In this document: in pieces, positions 1 through 10,484 of the stretch
Layout: each line of letters opens with the position of its first letter
How positions within the stretch are numbered: position 1 is the stretch's first letter
From: Membranipora membranacea
Lineage: Eukaryota > Bryozoa > Gymnolaemata > Cheilostomatida > Membraniporidae
Direction: 5' to 3'
DNA length: 64,000 nucleotides
NCBI GenBank assembly: GCA_914767715.1
Contig: OU612073.1
Location: forward strand, 1,118,001 to 1,182,000
Notes under the pieces: model-generated
What the model was told of the DNA's origin: nothing
Database searches by the model: none
Seen by the model: only the letters and a program-made list of their open reading frames with translations
Made by a program: the position numbers and the translations under genes

Positions 1-200
1 ATTGAGTCTGTTGTAATAATATAATATAATATGTTGAGTAAATGTGAGTTAAAGGCTACCGAAAGACCAACGCAATAAATAATCTGGCAGCTAGGTCTGC
101 AGTTGTGATGCAATATTTCTGAACTGAAAATTTCCATAGCACTTCAAAGTTAAAATCATGCATAGTGCTAGAAACTACATTAATCCCTCTCGCATATCAT
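1..200. repeat. Partial diverged copy of the 3' end of the DGK gene
   Basis: The first 16 bases are identical to 12241-12256, which lie in the terminal coding exon of the kinase gene. From about 42 the sequence matches 12452 onward (the adjoining intron) with scattered substitutions for at least 100 bp. The stretch between, including the splice acceptor, is missing here. The copy probably extends left of the window, so this may be the edge of a second, damaged kinase locus or of a segmental duplication. Confidence 0.7.
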
Positions 201-447
201 TGAGATGTGATTTCAGTATTTATTTTCTCTTTGGCCGAGTAGGGACAACTCTCATTTTAATTTTGTGTCCACATTCCACCAGGAAGTTTGAACGGACATC
301 CCAAACTCCCTGAATCATCCAAAGAGCAATAGGATTTATAATATTAATTCTTGAACAAACCTAAGTAGACCATATTGCTACATTATCTCTACTACTCATA
401 AAAGCGAATAAAAGATATCAACTCTACTTTTTGTGAAGATTCAGAAA
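201..447. other. Upstream region of the plus-strand hypothetical gene
   Basis: I see no coding or repeat signal here. It may hold the promoter and 5' UTR of the gene that starts at 448. Confidence 0.3.
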
Positions 448-601
448 ATGGCAGAGGGGTTCTTCGCAGAGCAAAATCGGCGTCACTCACAGTCTCTATC
501 TAACTCTGACCTTGACTTTATAGACGCGATGACATCATCAAAACTCAATCAGCTTCTACAGACCACACTACTACCAGAACCATTTATGGACAGAATATTA
601 G
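448..601 (+). CDS. Hypothetical gene, exon 1
   Basis: It is open from ATG 448 for 51 codons and ends at a consensus donor. The product is Ser/Leu-rich with an acidic-helical C-terminal half. No domain is recognised. Confidence 0.45.
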
Positions 602-1807
602 GTGAGTTGATCAGTGCAGTGTGATTCATCACAGTTACAAAGCAACTCAGTTATGACTTCTCATTGTTATTGGAAGTCAAAATGGCTTCTTATAATATAA
701 TAAAATATAAGAAGATATATATACTTTTCTTGTCGATCTACATTTATCTTTATGAATGTTTTTTATGCAGTGACAGAAAAAATAACTCAAAAGATAAGGA
801 GACGCGGAGAGACAATAAAAAAATACACTAGTGTATAGTAATTTTAAAATCTTTTGATTTGCAAGTACCGCTAACATGTTAAGTTATGGGTGGAATATAA
901 AATCGGAAAATAGTTTGGGGCGGATTTTTTATTCTGTGTGTCTCTGGGTAGCATAGAGTTTTTTTACCCCTTACAAACTCATAATGTCTCGGAAGCAATG
1001 TGTTCAGGTCTTTTGATCAATACAGAAGTTTCGTTAAACTTGTTGGAGCAAAGCTAAGCTCAGTTAAATCAAAAAGGCTAAAAGCTTATCATCTCCACAG
1101 CTCCACACACTGCAGCTAAGAAAACTCAAACTGCACAATGAAGTAAACATGACGAATTAGTTTTGTATCGCTCACGTTACGGATATCTCACAGGTCAGGA
1201 GAGATTGAGACAACAGAGGAGGGCGCTGTATATGTCTCAGAAGAAAGAAAAACCAGCTGAGCAAAACCTCAGACTCTTTTTGAGCTAATACAGATGCTCA
1301 AAGAACAAGGAAAGATTGAAGTAAAGTCGCTTCCCTCACAGATAATAAGAGCAGCTACCTGCACACTCAAATGACAGACTACAAACAGCTATGCAGAAAG
1401 AAGTCAAGGACGGCTGTCTCAAGAGCAAAATCAGAGGGTGAGTGTCAGAATACTTCACCTAATTGTTGTTGAACATGATCATTACTTTTTACGTTTTAGC
1501 TTAGACGTTTCAGAGGACTTATGAGTGCTATTGGGAGAGCTCAAAATTGACCTAACATGCATTACATTTATTAAAAGATAAAAAGTAAATCGTAAAATTA
1601 TTGAACAATAAATATTTCAAGTTGTTAAATAATAATACTTGATATTTTATACAATGTAAAGTCTCGATTCATGGGGAAAGGTAGAAATAGTAGTAGTAGT
1701 CTCATTTCTAAATGGTTTTTGAGACAACCTTAATATGTCTGCAACAAGATGTTTTATCACATCTCTACACAGAATATCCAGTTAAATATTCATCGTTCTG
1801 ATTTTAG

Positions 1808-2034
1808 GAGGCGGGAAACAATCAGCTTGGGGTTCTGTGCCAACCAAGATGAGAACTTCCAAAGTCTTACAAGAAATATCGTCTACTGTTGATCCAGAGA
1901 CGAGGAAAAGGGTGATGATTAATCATGAGAAGAATATACAACTGGCTACTAGACTCAAAATAAACAATTATATCAAATCTCTAGAGAACGCTCCAAAACT
2001 AGACGCTGCTTATGTTTCTATTACTGCATTTTAA
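1808..2034 (+). CDS. Hypothetical gene, exon 3
   Basis: A clean acceptor (GATTTTAG) precedes 75 codons that begin in phase 1 and end in TAA at 2032-2034. Lys/Arg and Glu/Asp alternate in a helical pattern. A plus-strand AATAAA follows at 2205-2210. Confidence 0.45.
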
Positions 2035-2204
2035 GACTCAATCCAAACTTTACAATTTAAGTAAGACTTATGACATAATGGCTTTCTACTGCTAGTAGGC
2101 CTCCACCTCAGAATATCATACATGAAAGTTATTGAAATGGTTTTTTTTCTAAAATCTGGGTGCAGAAATCAAGACAGGTCATACAAAATATAACATCGAT
2201 GCGG

Positions 2205-2210
2205 AATAAA
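2205..2210 (+). terminator. Candidate poly(A) signal AATAAA
   Basis: It lies about 170 bases past the TAA of the plus-strand hypothetical gene. The match is a short hexamer in AT-rich DNA, so it is only suggestive. Confidence 0.3.
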
Positions 2211-2639
2211 TCATATTATGATGGTGAGAGAACACACTCTTAAGTAATAAATTGTGGTAAGTTATTTTCATTGGAAATTTCTACTCATTTTCAGCTCTGT
2301 TGCTTTTTGAAAACACTGGCACTTATACATTTTTAGTAATTATAGGTACAAGCTCTGGTAATCTGTCATAATCTTAGTAGAGTCAGTCATTATTCATTAT
2401 CACCATAAACTACATAGAAACCTATACTGCTTTGGGAAGACTTTTTGCCTAATAAAATAAAATAAAACTCGATTCATGGTTTGAGATGTATGTTTATTTT
2501 AGAATGAATTAATTAAAACTGGGATTGATAAATTGTCTATACAATTTATGTTCACTTTTAAGAAATATAAATTGCTACCACAGATAAAATTATGTCTACT
2601 CAGAAATAACAAAAGGAACAGAAGCTTTTAAGGCATCTG

Positions 2640-2645
2640 TTTATT
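2640..2645 (-). terminator. Candidate poly(A) signal for the TRIM gene
   Basis: An AATAAA on the minus strand about 200 bases past the TRIM stop codon. Confidence 0.35.
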
Positions 2646-2841
2646 GTTGTCCATGGCATTCACACAGACATACTACAAATGTTACCCATGGTTTGCAGAG
2701 GGGGAGGATTTGTAAGATTATATCATAATATCTTAAAATATATGTAATAATGGTAAAAATATATAAATTACCAACACGCAATGTCTAAATATTACCGCAA
2801 AACACTCTCACAATCAAAGCCTATACCAGCGCTAACACCTA

Positions 2842-2975
2842 TCACTGTATTTTATAAGTGTAGACTTTCGTCTCATGACATCTCGGTACTATCAGTTTAT
2901 CACCATCTATATATAGACTGTATACTTCATCTGATGGTCTCCTTGTTCTATCTACCAGCTCACCCAGATATTTAC
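2842..2975 (-). CDS. TRIM exon 8: last blade and stop
   Basis: It enters in phase 1 after TTCATTCTCAG and gives 44 residues ending in T-Y-K-I-Q before TGA at 2844-2842. A last strand of this kind closes the propeller. Confidence 0.85.
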
Positions 2976-5900
2976 CTGAGAATGAAGCAAAAACAAAAGT
3001 TAGGAGGCAGATTTTATGGCCAACAAATTCTGCTAGAAATTGCATTATTCCCCCAGATTTTTGAGCGTTAGTTTAATACGGAGGTATGTTACCTTATATG
3101 ATCGATCGCCAAATCAGACCAAATACGAGATTATCTATTATCTCAACAAAACATTGAAGCCCCATAAATTGTGGCATAGACAAAGCAGACTTTGAGTTTA
3201 TATATTCAGTTTACAGAGATATAAAGTACTTTCACTTTTCAACAATGGAGTGGTGCTAAAAAATTAGCTTATTACTGTCCATTTTAAATGGATTAGTTTT
3301 TCTATTTTGGTAATAGTTCTACGCTATGCTATTAACCATGAAAAAGTCGATGGCGACCCCGATGGCAAGACCCTTGATCTTAAGTTGCCGCATCATACAA
3401 TTGGCAGCATATTGAAACGATAATACAACCTTATAATTTTTTGAAAATGAAATACAAAATAACTCACCTGTTTTAATATCCAGTATCTGTATCTTCACAT
3501 TCTCCCCTTCACTACTCACTAAAACATACTGATTATTATAACAGGTTACACCTAGTGGTGATTTAACATGTGATGATGTCCATATAATGTGTCCTGATGT
3601 AATACTGATTCTATGTACCTTATTTTTGTGATAATCATATAGGATAACAGAATTATTGTCAGCACAACACAGAGATACAGCATGGTCACTTATCTGCTGA
3701 CATGGTATATGTCTAACTAGCTGACCTGTTAGAGTATAAACACTTAGTATCTTATTACCTCTGTCAGCTACAACTACCTCATCACCTACTACTGCTAAGT
3801 TACTAGATATGAAGTGTGACACATCAGTATGGGCCCAGCTATGTATGAGCTCACCTGATGTCACATCATACACATACACCTGATTCTTAGTGGATATAAT
3901 GATTTTATCATCATGAATATCCATTCCCATAATAAAACCCTGAACTGTTAGGAAATTTTGGGGTTCACCAGTTGGTCCTATTATATTAACTTTACCACCC
4001 TCTAGTCCTACATATATCTGGTTATTCCTGCCTCTCACTGTTTTACACATCTTAGACATAAGAACTTCTCTGATTAATGTAAGAGAAGTAGGGAGTTTTA
4101 CAGGTACGAGAGGAAGCTGATCTGATGTTATTCTGATACAATCACCAGGAGTTATCCTCACTTCTATATCTCTGCTTGTACCTGAGAAATAAACAACCAC
4201 ATGTTTGGATCAAATTAGAGGAGTAGGATATATTAAAGCATGAGATACATATATAGGCTCAAGAAGTTGGAGTGTAGAAGATTAGTAGGCTGATTGGTTT
4301 GGAATGAATAACCTCCATCGTGGTTTCAGGACCAGTTTATTATTGCCCCCCCCCGCACTATTTATATCAATTTAACTGACATGCAATACATAAATTTATA
4401 ATAATTATATTATATTTAGTGGGTCTGGTGTGTCCGAAAGTTATAGTGTGACCTTGTAAATAGTAAGTTACCTCGTTTGTTGAGACAAACAGCATTATCC
4501 ACTTTTAGTGACGGAATATTCTCCACAATCAGACTCTGGATCAATCTCTCTGTTTCTCTAAAACTCATCACTATATCCACCTATAATTAGATTAATGGTG
4601 GAGGTTAATTATACTGACAAAATCATCGGTATAGAAATATTGTCACAAGGCTAAAAATCGGACAACTTTCTCTTTTCTCATGTAATCAATTTTTGTGAAT
4701 TGCCTGAGAAAGTAATCTCTCAGGCTGTTATCCGATAAATAATAGGGTAGGATTTTTAGTAACCTGAATCTCTATGAGCTAAAAGATAGAAATGAAATAA
4801 ATTTATACTGGGCACCCTAGAATGTATAAGATCAGAGATGTTACTACACTATTTTGGATTTTAAATTTAGAGCAATTGTGAATTGTGATCATATATATAT
4901 ATGTATATACTTATTATAAAGGGAATATGTTGGGAGTGAAACTCTGTAGCCACCATAACATTTACTGATATGATTAATCTATTGCACTCATCGAAATAAC
5001 TCATTTGATAATCAGGATGATGTTCCTAAGGTTTGGGAGGTTCCCTTTCGCATGTCTCAGCTAATCAAATACGATACACTTAGACTGTGGCTTTTTGCCA
5101 GCTTCTTCTAAATAGGAGACAACTCCTCTCATTAAAAATTCTACTAACAAAATTTGTATTTATTGCAAGCCATTACTCATTCACACAAAAAAAGGGGTTT
5201 CACAGGAGATGAAATAACATTCAATAAGATGCTTCAAACCTCAAGTAATGAAACTAAGATGGTATGAGATGTAAGTTCATAGGATTTATCGAAAATACTT
5301 CTGTTATCATGTCTATGCTTCAAAAGCGACAAGCCATGTTTTTGAAAACCCTGAGCAGAAAGACCACAAACCTGATGATTATCTCTGAGTCGAGCTTCAG
5401 TCAGTTTAAGTTCTCTTCTTAAATCAATCAGTGCTTCTCCCAGCTTGTGATCCATAAACTCTTGTATATCTGTATGAGTTTTCTCTCTCTTCTCTCTCAA
5501 CTCTGTCTCTAGTCTGTCATACTTTTCTCTTATATCTGCTATCTGTAACCATTTAATTTTTGACAAATATTGAAGGAACAACACAAAAAATCTGCAATAT
5601 CTACAAGTCATCTTTATTGTATTACTACCATAATCAGTAATACAAAATTGAATTGGGAGGGAAAAAGAAACTTTTCAGATATCGCTTGAAGCCAGCCCAG
5701 CTTTCACTCCCTAAAACCCGCTATAACATTGTTCTAATATATACAATTTCTGACCTTTTGTACTGTTCTACGGTTGCAATTTACTTATTTTATTGTCACA
5801 TTTTGATAATCTATTTATACATGTTAAAATTACAGGGACAGAAAGAATATTTTTTTGCTTATTGCCTGAACTGCCTACACTGATTGTTACAGACCTGTTT

Positions 5901-8900
5901 ATCTCTGGTTTTATGTAGAATCTGAATCATTCTATCAGTATCAGTTTTCTGTTCATCCAGAATGTTTGTAGTTTTCTTAATAAGAGCTGACAGAGCTGTA
6001 TCTACACTGTAAGCATCCTTTCTTAATCTGTTTATCTCTCCTTCAATATACTTAACCAGTTCTTCTAACATCAGAGTTCTGTGAGTGCCTCCTGAACATT
6101 CAACACAAAATGTTTGTAATATATTCGTCGTTTCCATAATCCAATGCAGGAGAGAGTTCATGTTGCAACATGGATATAAATGTTAGGAGAAATAGAGGGA
6201 AAATGGTGGTGTTGAAGTTGGGATGAAGGGCAGACAAATCCAACTGTTTCAGAGGGTTCTGTTTTAATGAATTTAGAACAAACTGGAAACAAGAGGTTGG
6301 GATACATACAAGATAACAGTAAAAATTCATCGCCAAAAATAAAAAGAAACTTACCTTCATCACATGATGAACTCTCAGTCATGCATTTAGCGCAGAAGAT
6401 ATCTAGACAAGTTTTACACCCAGATATATAAGATTGTCCCGGATGTTTTATACATTTTCTAGATTCCAGTTTTCTAGTTTGCTGTCTGTATTCACTGATA
6501 GTCATCCTCTTATGATCATCATGGAGATCATCATGAGCCTGGCAATATCACAAGAGTCGATGATAATAAATTTATTAGTAAAGTGGTGAAGTTGTCAAAT
6601 TAAAAGCGGTGTCCATTATTTTCTACTTTCAGACAAACTGTCCTCTCACATTCACTACATGGAGATATAGTCGCTGTCATACAAATTACTGTCTAGCTCG
6701 CGAGTCAAACCAAAGGACAGAAGATAAGAAAGGTATAATACTGGGACAGTGATATAAAACTTGGCTGTTTTATGTAAACAACAGATTTAAATAGATCAGG
6801 CAACTGACTCTGTGAAAATTTCAAACTGATAAGAAATTGCTAGCAGATAAAGCTTGGCATGACAATACAGGGCCGTAGTTTAAGAGCAACGGTAGGGGAG
6901 GTCATAATCCTGGAGGGTGTGAAGTAACACCAGGTTAGGTATTGTAAGCTCCTCCTGAGTCCCCAGCCTCCAAAGCATTTTAATGATAAAAATAGCAAAT
7001 GGAAGTCCTAAACTCTGACATGGAATATTCAATTATAGCATTTTTAGGCGATTCTAATCGGCATTCTAGCGGAGGCAGAGCGTACCTGCCTCCCCCATAA
7101 ACTACGGGCCAGCAACACAACAGCAATTGTACTATGCAGGTTGATTTCGTGATCTTAGCATTGTGTTCTAGAACTTGGACTGCAGTACTGAGGTAACAAT
7201 GTTTTGAGTAATAAAATCTACCTGTAGATGTTGAGTACAGAGACATTTCCTACACTCAGTACAGAAGGACTGTGATCTGTTTCTGTCTCCCTTCTTCAGA
7301 CAGACATCACACCAGACAGGAGTTGTGCTGCCCGTTAAGTCAGCGTGCGGCAAATCATCTATGCCAACATCGTACACAGTTCTGAGAAGAAAGTAAGGCT
7401 CCACTGAATACCCTCTAGGGGAGTCAGAGCTTTAGGATTTTATGAGTAAATGAAGGGGACGCCCTTTGCTACCTTTCAACATTGTTTTACAGATTATAAA
7501 CATATTTACATATATACATATATTGTACGAGAAAACATGCAGTAAGTTCAAAATATTGCAATGCATGGATGAGCTGAATGCATTCCGCTTCTCGGCCTAT
7601 TGGCTAAGATCAAAGTGTCCCTGCCATTGAATTCCATAAGAATCTAATTCAGTGGTCCCTGCCAATGGCTGATTAGTGCCTGTTTCAGTTTCTGGCAGCT
7701 TACTGCACACTTACGATTAGGAGGTTTGTTGAACCCTCAAACGTCGCAAACGTCAAAACGTTGCAATCTAGCGTTCCACTAGCGTCGCAATCCAAAGAAC
7801 ATCGCAACGAAGGGTGTTTAAAACGCCGCAAACCCACTAACGTCGCAATTTTTTAAACGTCACAATAGCTCAAGCCCACTAACGTTGCAAATGTCGCAAC
7901 TCAACAAAAATACGAAGTTGTCTTCTCATTTGATGCAAATTGGTGATGATATGTTGCGAGACGTAGAAAGGAGCATACAAACTGCAAAATACGGTGGGGA
8001 ATCGAATATCAACATTATATATTGTGCCATGCATAATTGTCGTATATTTTTCAGGTTATTTGAATCATTTTTTCACTTTCTAGGGTCGTTTATTGTTACC
8101 TCAGAATCCATTAATGCTGTCATAAATGGGTGCTAACCAAGATTTAGCACAAGTAAGGCAAATATCTGCATACATGTCAAGCTTGAAATATACTGTCATG
8201 TTTGATATAGGCTATGCTTAAAGTTGTTAAGAGGCTTTTACACTACTTGAAATACCATAAATGTTAAATCATTTACGCATGAATCCCTTTATCTCTTTGT
8301 GACTTACCATTATCTACTGAATAAGGAATTTTCACATCATTCCCAAGATACAACTTTATGGTTTTATGGTATGATTATAAAACCTCAATAGGATACCATA
8401 GGAACCAATAGCATACATTAGGATGCGACATTACACCTTGCATTGCGTAACGGCAATTGTATATTCATCACTAGAATTATATGCAGTTTGTAAACTCAAA
8501 TCCTGGGTTATGGACAAGAGACCTTGACAGTGGGTCAATGAAAGTGCAGTTGAAAATTGACAGAATTTAATATCACTTTTGTGACCCAGCGGCTTATTGT
8601 TAATGGCCATGGCTATATAGTAAATGGGTTTCCCTAAAAAATTCAAGTCAAATTATAATTGGCCTTGATATACTTTGGTAATTCCATAGATATGCATCAT
8701 GGGAACCGTTAACCTCTTAAATTTTATTGAATTTTTTATTGTATACTCTCTGAAATAGAAGTCTTCAAAGTGCCACATCCTGCAAGACCATGGCAAACAG
8801 TGGCCTTTCTTGACAAGCATTGCTGGAAGGAGTGGTGAACCCCTCCGACAAGGCTTGTCAAGACAGGGTAAGGGACCAGCAGATGAAAGTTTTTGAGATA

Positions 8901-10484
8901 TCGTGATTTGCTTGTTTAGTAATCAAATCAATTAAAAAAAATTGCTGCTCAACTATGCCTGGGTACCCAAAGACTATTATCCTACCTCTAAAAATTCAAC
9001 CTGCCTTTGCCTATCTAGCCAGCAAGTAAAGCAGTATCTATCTATTCTACCTGTACATACAGTGGGCTGCCTATACTATCTATTCAGTGGTATGGAGGAG
9101 GGTCAATGAATAAAATAATAAAGAGCTGAGAAGATCTTCTGTAGCCATAGCCTACTTATTATCCATATTGACAAATAAATCTAACATGGTCAGCCAGCGC
9201 CTATATCATAGATATATATTATAAATAAGACAAAACCTTCTCATGGCACACAGTATTGTCTAGGAACACAGGTTTTTGTTTCCATTGCTCAAACTAAAAT
9301 TAACTCAATAAACATGCTCAGGGCTCTCAGATGGTTGTTCATGTGCATATGCTCGTAATCAAGGTTCATTAATGTTCAACCAGGGAGAATGGATGGACTT
9401 TCTACCACCATTTTATTTCATAAGTGGGATGTAGCAAACATGTTATGAGTCATTCTATTTTACTTTGTGAGGAAACAACTCCCAAAAAAATTAAAATAAA
9501 AAAATTACATGGTACATGGTATATAAAAAAAGTTTGACTTTATTTATATGGGAAATCCAAAGCGTTGCATCATGGGAAGGCTGTGCAATTTGATGGATTA
9601 AGGCCATGTCAGCAAGAGGAAAAAATATAGCACTCAATCCAACTGTGTCAATACCTCTTGACAAGTTCGATCTTTGGCTAAATCAAACATTAAGGTACAT
9701 TACAAATTGGTACGTCACTATATCTGCTAGATAGTGATTAGCATCCCTTTTATGACAGCATTAATGGATTCTGAGGTAACAACAAATGACCCTAGGAAGT
9801 GAAAAAAAATGATTCAAATAACCTGAGAAATACTCAACAATTATCCATAGCACAATATATAATGTTGATATTCAATTCCCCACCGTGTTTTGAAGTTTGT
9901 ATGCTCCTTTCTACTTCTCGAAACATATCTTCGTCACCAATTTGCATCAAATGCGAAGACAACTTCGTATTTTTGTTGAGTTGCGACATTTGCGACGTTA
10001 GTGGGTTCGAGCTATTGCGACGTTTTAAAAATTGCGACGTTTGTGGGTATGCGACGTTTTAAAAACCCTTTGTTGCGACGTTTTTTGGATTGCGACGTTA
10101 GTGGAACGCTAGATTGCGACGTTTTGATGTTTGCAACGTTTGTGGGTTCAACAAGGTCAACCATGGCCTCACCTCTAGGATGAATTCTAGTTTACTAGGA
10201 TGTATCACACTCTCAGTACGAGGACCCCGGGTAACTTGCGTCCCTCTTTAGGGGCAGCCCACCCTCTGTTTTGTCATAAACAGGGATGCATGGATGAGCT
10301 GTGGTGACAAAAGGCAGACTTACTTGCATTTAGGACAACCCACAATCTTATTAGTCTCTAGATTACTCTGTAGACAAGGTTCACAGTAGAAATGTCCGCA
10401 GGCTAATTCTCTGGGACGAGTCAAATACCTCCCAAACTCCAAACAGAAACTACAGGCTACCTCATCTATTCTAGCTTCAGCCAT
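2842..10484 (-). CDS. TRIM protein: RING, two B-boxes, coiled coil, beta-propeller-like C-terminus
   Basis: Eight coding exons on the minus strand (10484-10324, 7381-7222, 6538-6355, 6091-5895, 5542-5372, 4580-4472, 4181-3468, 2975-2842) join in phase to 610 codons including TGA. Residues 11-53 form a full C3HC4 RING (C11, C14, C29, H31, C34, C37, C50, C53). A B-box 1 follows at 78-116 and a B-box 2 at 136-172. A heptad-like Glu/Lys/Leu region spans about 175-320, and a 280-residue beta-rich region has repeated V-Y-V-Y/I-L-D blades. This order is that of TRIM E3 ubiquitin ligases. The tail resembles NHL or WD-type propellers, as in TRIM2/3/32/71, but blade motifs are weak, so the subfamily is open. 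No transmembrane segment or signal peptide is seen. The start is the first ATG, in a strong AAGATGG context just before the RING. The second to last introns are short to moderate, while intron 1 was inflated to 2.9 kb by nested transposons. Confidence 0.88.
3468..4181 (-). CDS. TRIM exon 7: beta-propeller-like region
   Basis: A single 714-nt exon. Short hydrophobic strands recur about every 40-45 residues (I-Y-V-G-L, V-Y-V-Y-D-V, L-S-V-Y, V-I-L-Y-D-Y, I-Q-I-L-D-I), as expected for a propeller. The strand pattern is visible, but the canonical NHL triplet is not. Confidence 0.85.
4472..4580 (-). CDS. TRIM exon 6: linker after the coiled coil
   Basis: 36 codons with an amphipathic helix (E-R-L-I-Q-S-L) leading to the propeller region. 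The acceptor is TTAATTATAG and it exits in phase 1. Confidence 0.82.
5372..5542 (-). CDS. TRIM exon 5: coiled coil, second part
   Basis: 57 codons, phase 0 at both ends, rich in Arg, Glu and Lys (for example L-R-E-K-R-E-K-T). It continues the coiled coil. Confidence 0.85.
5895..6091 (-). CDS. TRIM exon 4: coiled coil, first part
   Basis: It enters in phase 1 and encodes about 66 residues with Leu/Ile spaced at heptad positions among Lys, Glu and Asp. It is typical of the antiparallel TRIM coiled coil that makes dimers. Confidence 0.85.
6355..6538 (-). CDS. TRIM exon 3: end of B-box 1 and B-box 2
   Basis: A His/Asp-rich start completes B-box 1. C136-x2-H139, C148-x2-C151 and C156-x2-C159 form B-box 2. 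It ends G|GTAAGT in phase 1. Confidence 0.88.
6868..7111. mobile_element. MITE family A, copy 1 (hAT-like ends)
   Basis: The ends read CAGGGCCGTAGTTTA and, inverted, TAAACTACGGGCC. Just inside lie GGGGAGG and CCTCCCC arms. The interior matches the element at 52993-53213 in reverse orientation, which confirms a family. It is non-coding and sits in TRIM intron 2. Confidence 0.75.
7222..7381 (-). CDS. TRIM exon 2: B-box 1
   Basis: The acceptor is TTCTTCTCAG. The exon carries C78-x2-C81, C94-x2-C97, C102 and H105. The last two His ligands of the box fall in the next exon. It exits in phase 0 at CAG|GTAGAT. Confidence 0.88.
7561..7576. repeat. Left target-site duplication of the U2-headed retroposon
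   Basis: ATGCATGGATGAGCTG here is identical to 10286-10301. A 16-bp exact duplication is typical of LINE-mediated retroposition. Confidence 0.8.
7584..7616 (+). pseudogene. 5' fragment of U2 snRNA
   Basis: CTTCTCGGCCTATTGGCT followed by AAGATCAAAGTGT matches the first 33 or so bases of animal U2 snRNA with one substitution and one extra A. The homology stops before the branch-site recognition sequence, so it cannot be a working U2 gene. Confidence 0.82.
7891..8136 (+). other. Conserved reading frame in the left arm of foldback copy 1
   Basis: An 82-residue frame from ATG 7891 ([10 protein letters not shown]). The same frame occurs in the other three arms, with codon-sized length changes in an Asp run (D-D, D-D-D or D-E-D). 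Whether it is translated is unknown. Confidence 0.4.
8799..8870. repeat. Short inverted repeat inside foldback copy 1
   Basis: CTTGACAAGC and its inverse GCTTGTCAAG flank a GC-rich loop. It resembles the free-standing 75-bp MITE at 61298-61372. It is also present in copy 2 near 15337-15405. Confidence 0.6.
10286..10301. repeat. Right target-site duplication of the U2-headed retroposon
   Basis: Exact partner of 7561-7576. Confidence 0.8.
10324..10484 (-). CDS. TRIM exon 1: RING finger
   Basis: It encodes residues 1-53 with all eight zinc ligands of a C3HC4 RING. C-G-H-F-Y-C and C-P-K-C are the key motifs. It ends AA|GTAAGT in phase 2. The RING recruits the E2 enzyme in this family. Confidence 0.9.

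Larger units (their letters stand above)
448..2034 (+). pseudogene. Unrecognised three-exon gene with a shifted middle exon
   Basis: Exon 1 is 448-601 (ATG in an AAAATGG context, ends G|GTGAGT, phase 1). Exon 2 is 1194-1437 (CAG|GT in, G|GTGAGT out). Exon 3 is 1808-2034 (TTTTAG in, TAA stop). The start of exon 2 is in phase with exon 1 and its end is in phase with exon 3, but the middle reads in a third frame (roughly 1280-1370, with codons for a Leu/Lys/Glu-rich helix). At least two small indels are therefore needed, and the exon is one base too long overall. Exon 3 encodes a Lys/Asn/Glu-rich, probably helical tail near residues D-P-E-T-R-K-R. I do not recognise the family. It could be a recent pseudogene, or a working gene hit by sequencing errors in short A and T runs (1264-1267, 1276-1281). 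Confidence 0.45.
2035..2841. other. Region between two convergent 3' ends
   Basis: This AT-rich interval has no ORF. It holds 3' UTRs of the plus-strand hypothetical gene and the minus-strand TRIM gene, with one poly(A) signal for each strand. Confidence 0.5.
7727..10153. mobile_element. Foldback DNA transposon, copy 1 (non-autonomous)
   Basis: 2,427 bp with terminal inverted repeats of about 410 bp (7727-8136 and 9738-10153) starting TGTTGAACCC. Likely 5-bp target duplications are AGGTT and AGGTC (one mismatch). The outer 150 bp of each arm repeat an AACGTCGCAA-like decamer many times. The centre (8137-9737) has no long ORF, so the element needs a transposase in trans. It lies inside the U2-headed retroposon and is therefore younger. 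A second copy at 14318-16818 is highly similar throughout. No known superfamily is firmly indicated. Confidence 0.85.
7577..10285 (+). mobile_element. U2 snRNA-headed SINE-like retroposon, split by a transposon
   Basis: It is bounded by 16-bp direct repeats (7561-7576 and 10286-10301). It begins within a few bases of a copy of the 5' end of U2 snRNA, then runs into unique sequence. Removing the foldback element (7727-10153) leaves a retroposon of about 280 bp. No poly(A) tail is seen; the 3' end reads TTTTGTCATAAACAGGG. No RNA polymerase III A/B boxes were recognised. SINEs with snRNA-derived heads have been described in vertebrates, and this looks like an independent case, or a chimeric U2 retrocopy. 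Confidence 0.7.

Noticed and set aside
10190-10285. TCAGTACGAGGACC, resembling the sarcin-ricin region of large rRNA
   Set aside because: The match is about 13 bases and flanks differ; it is treated as part of the U2-headed retroposon.
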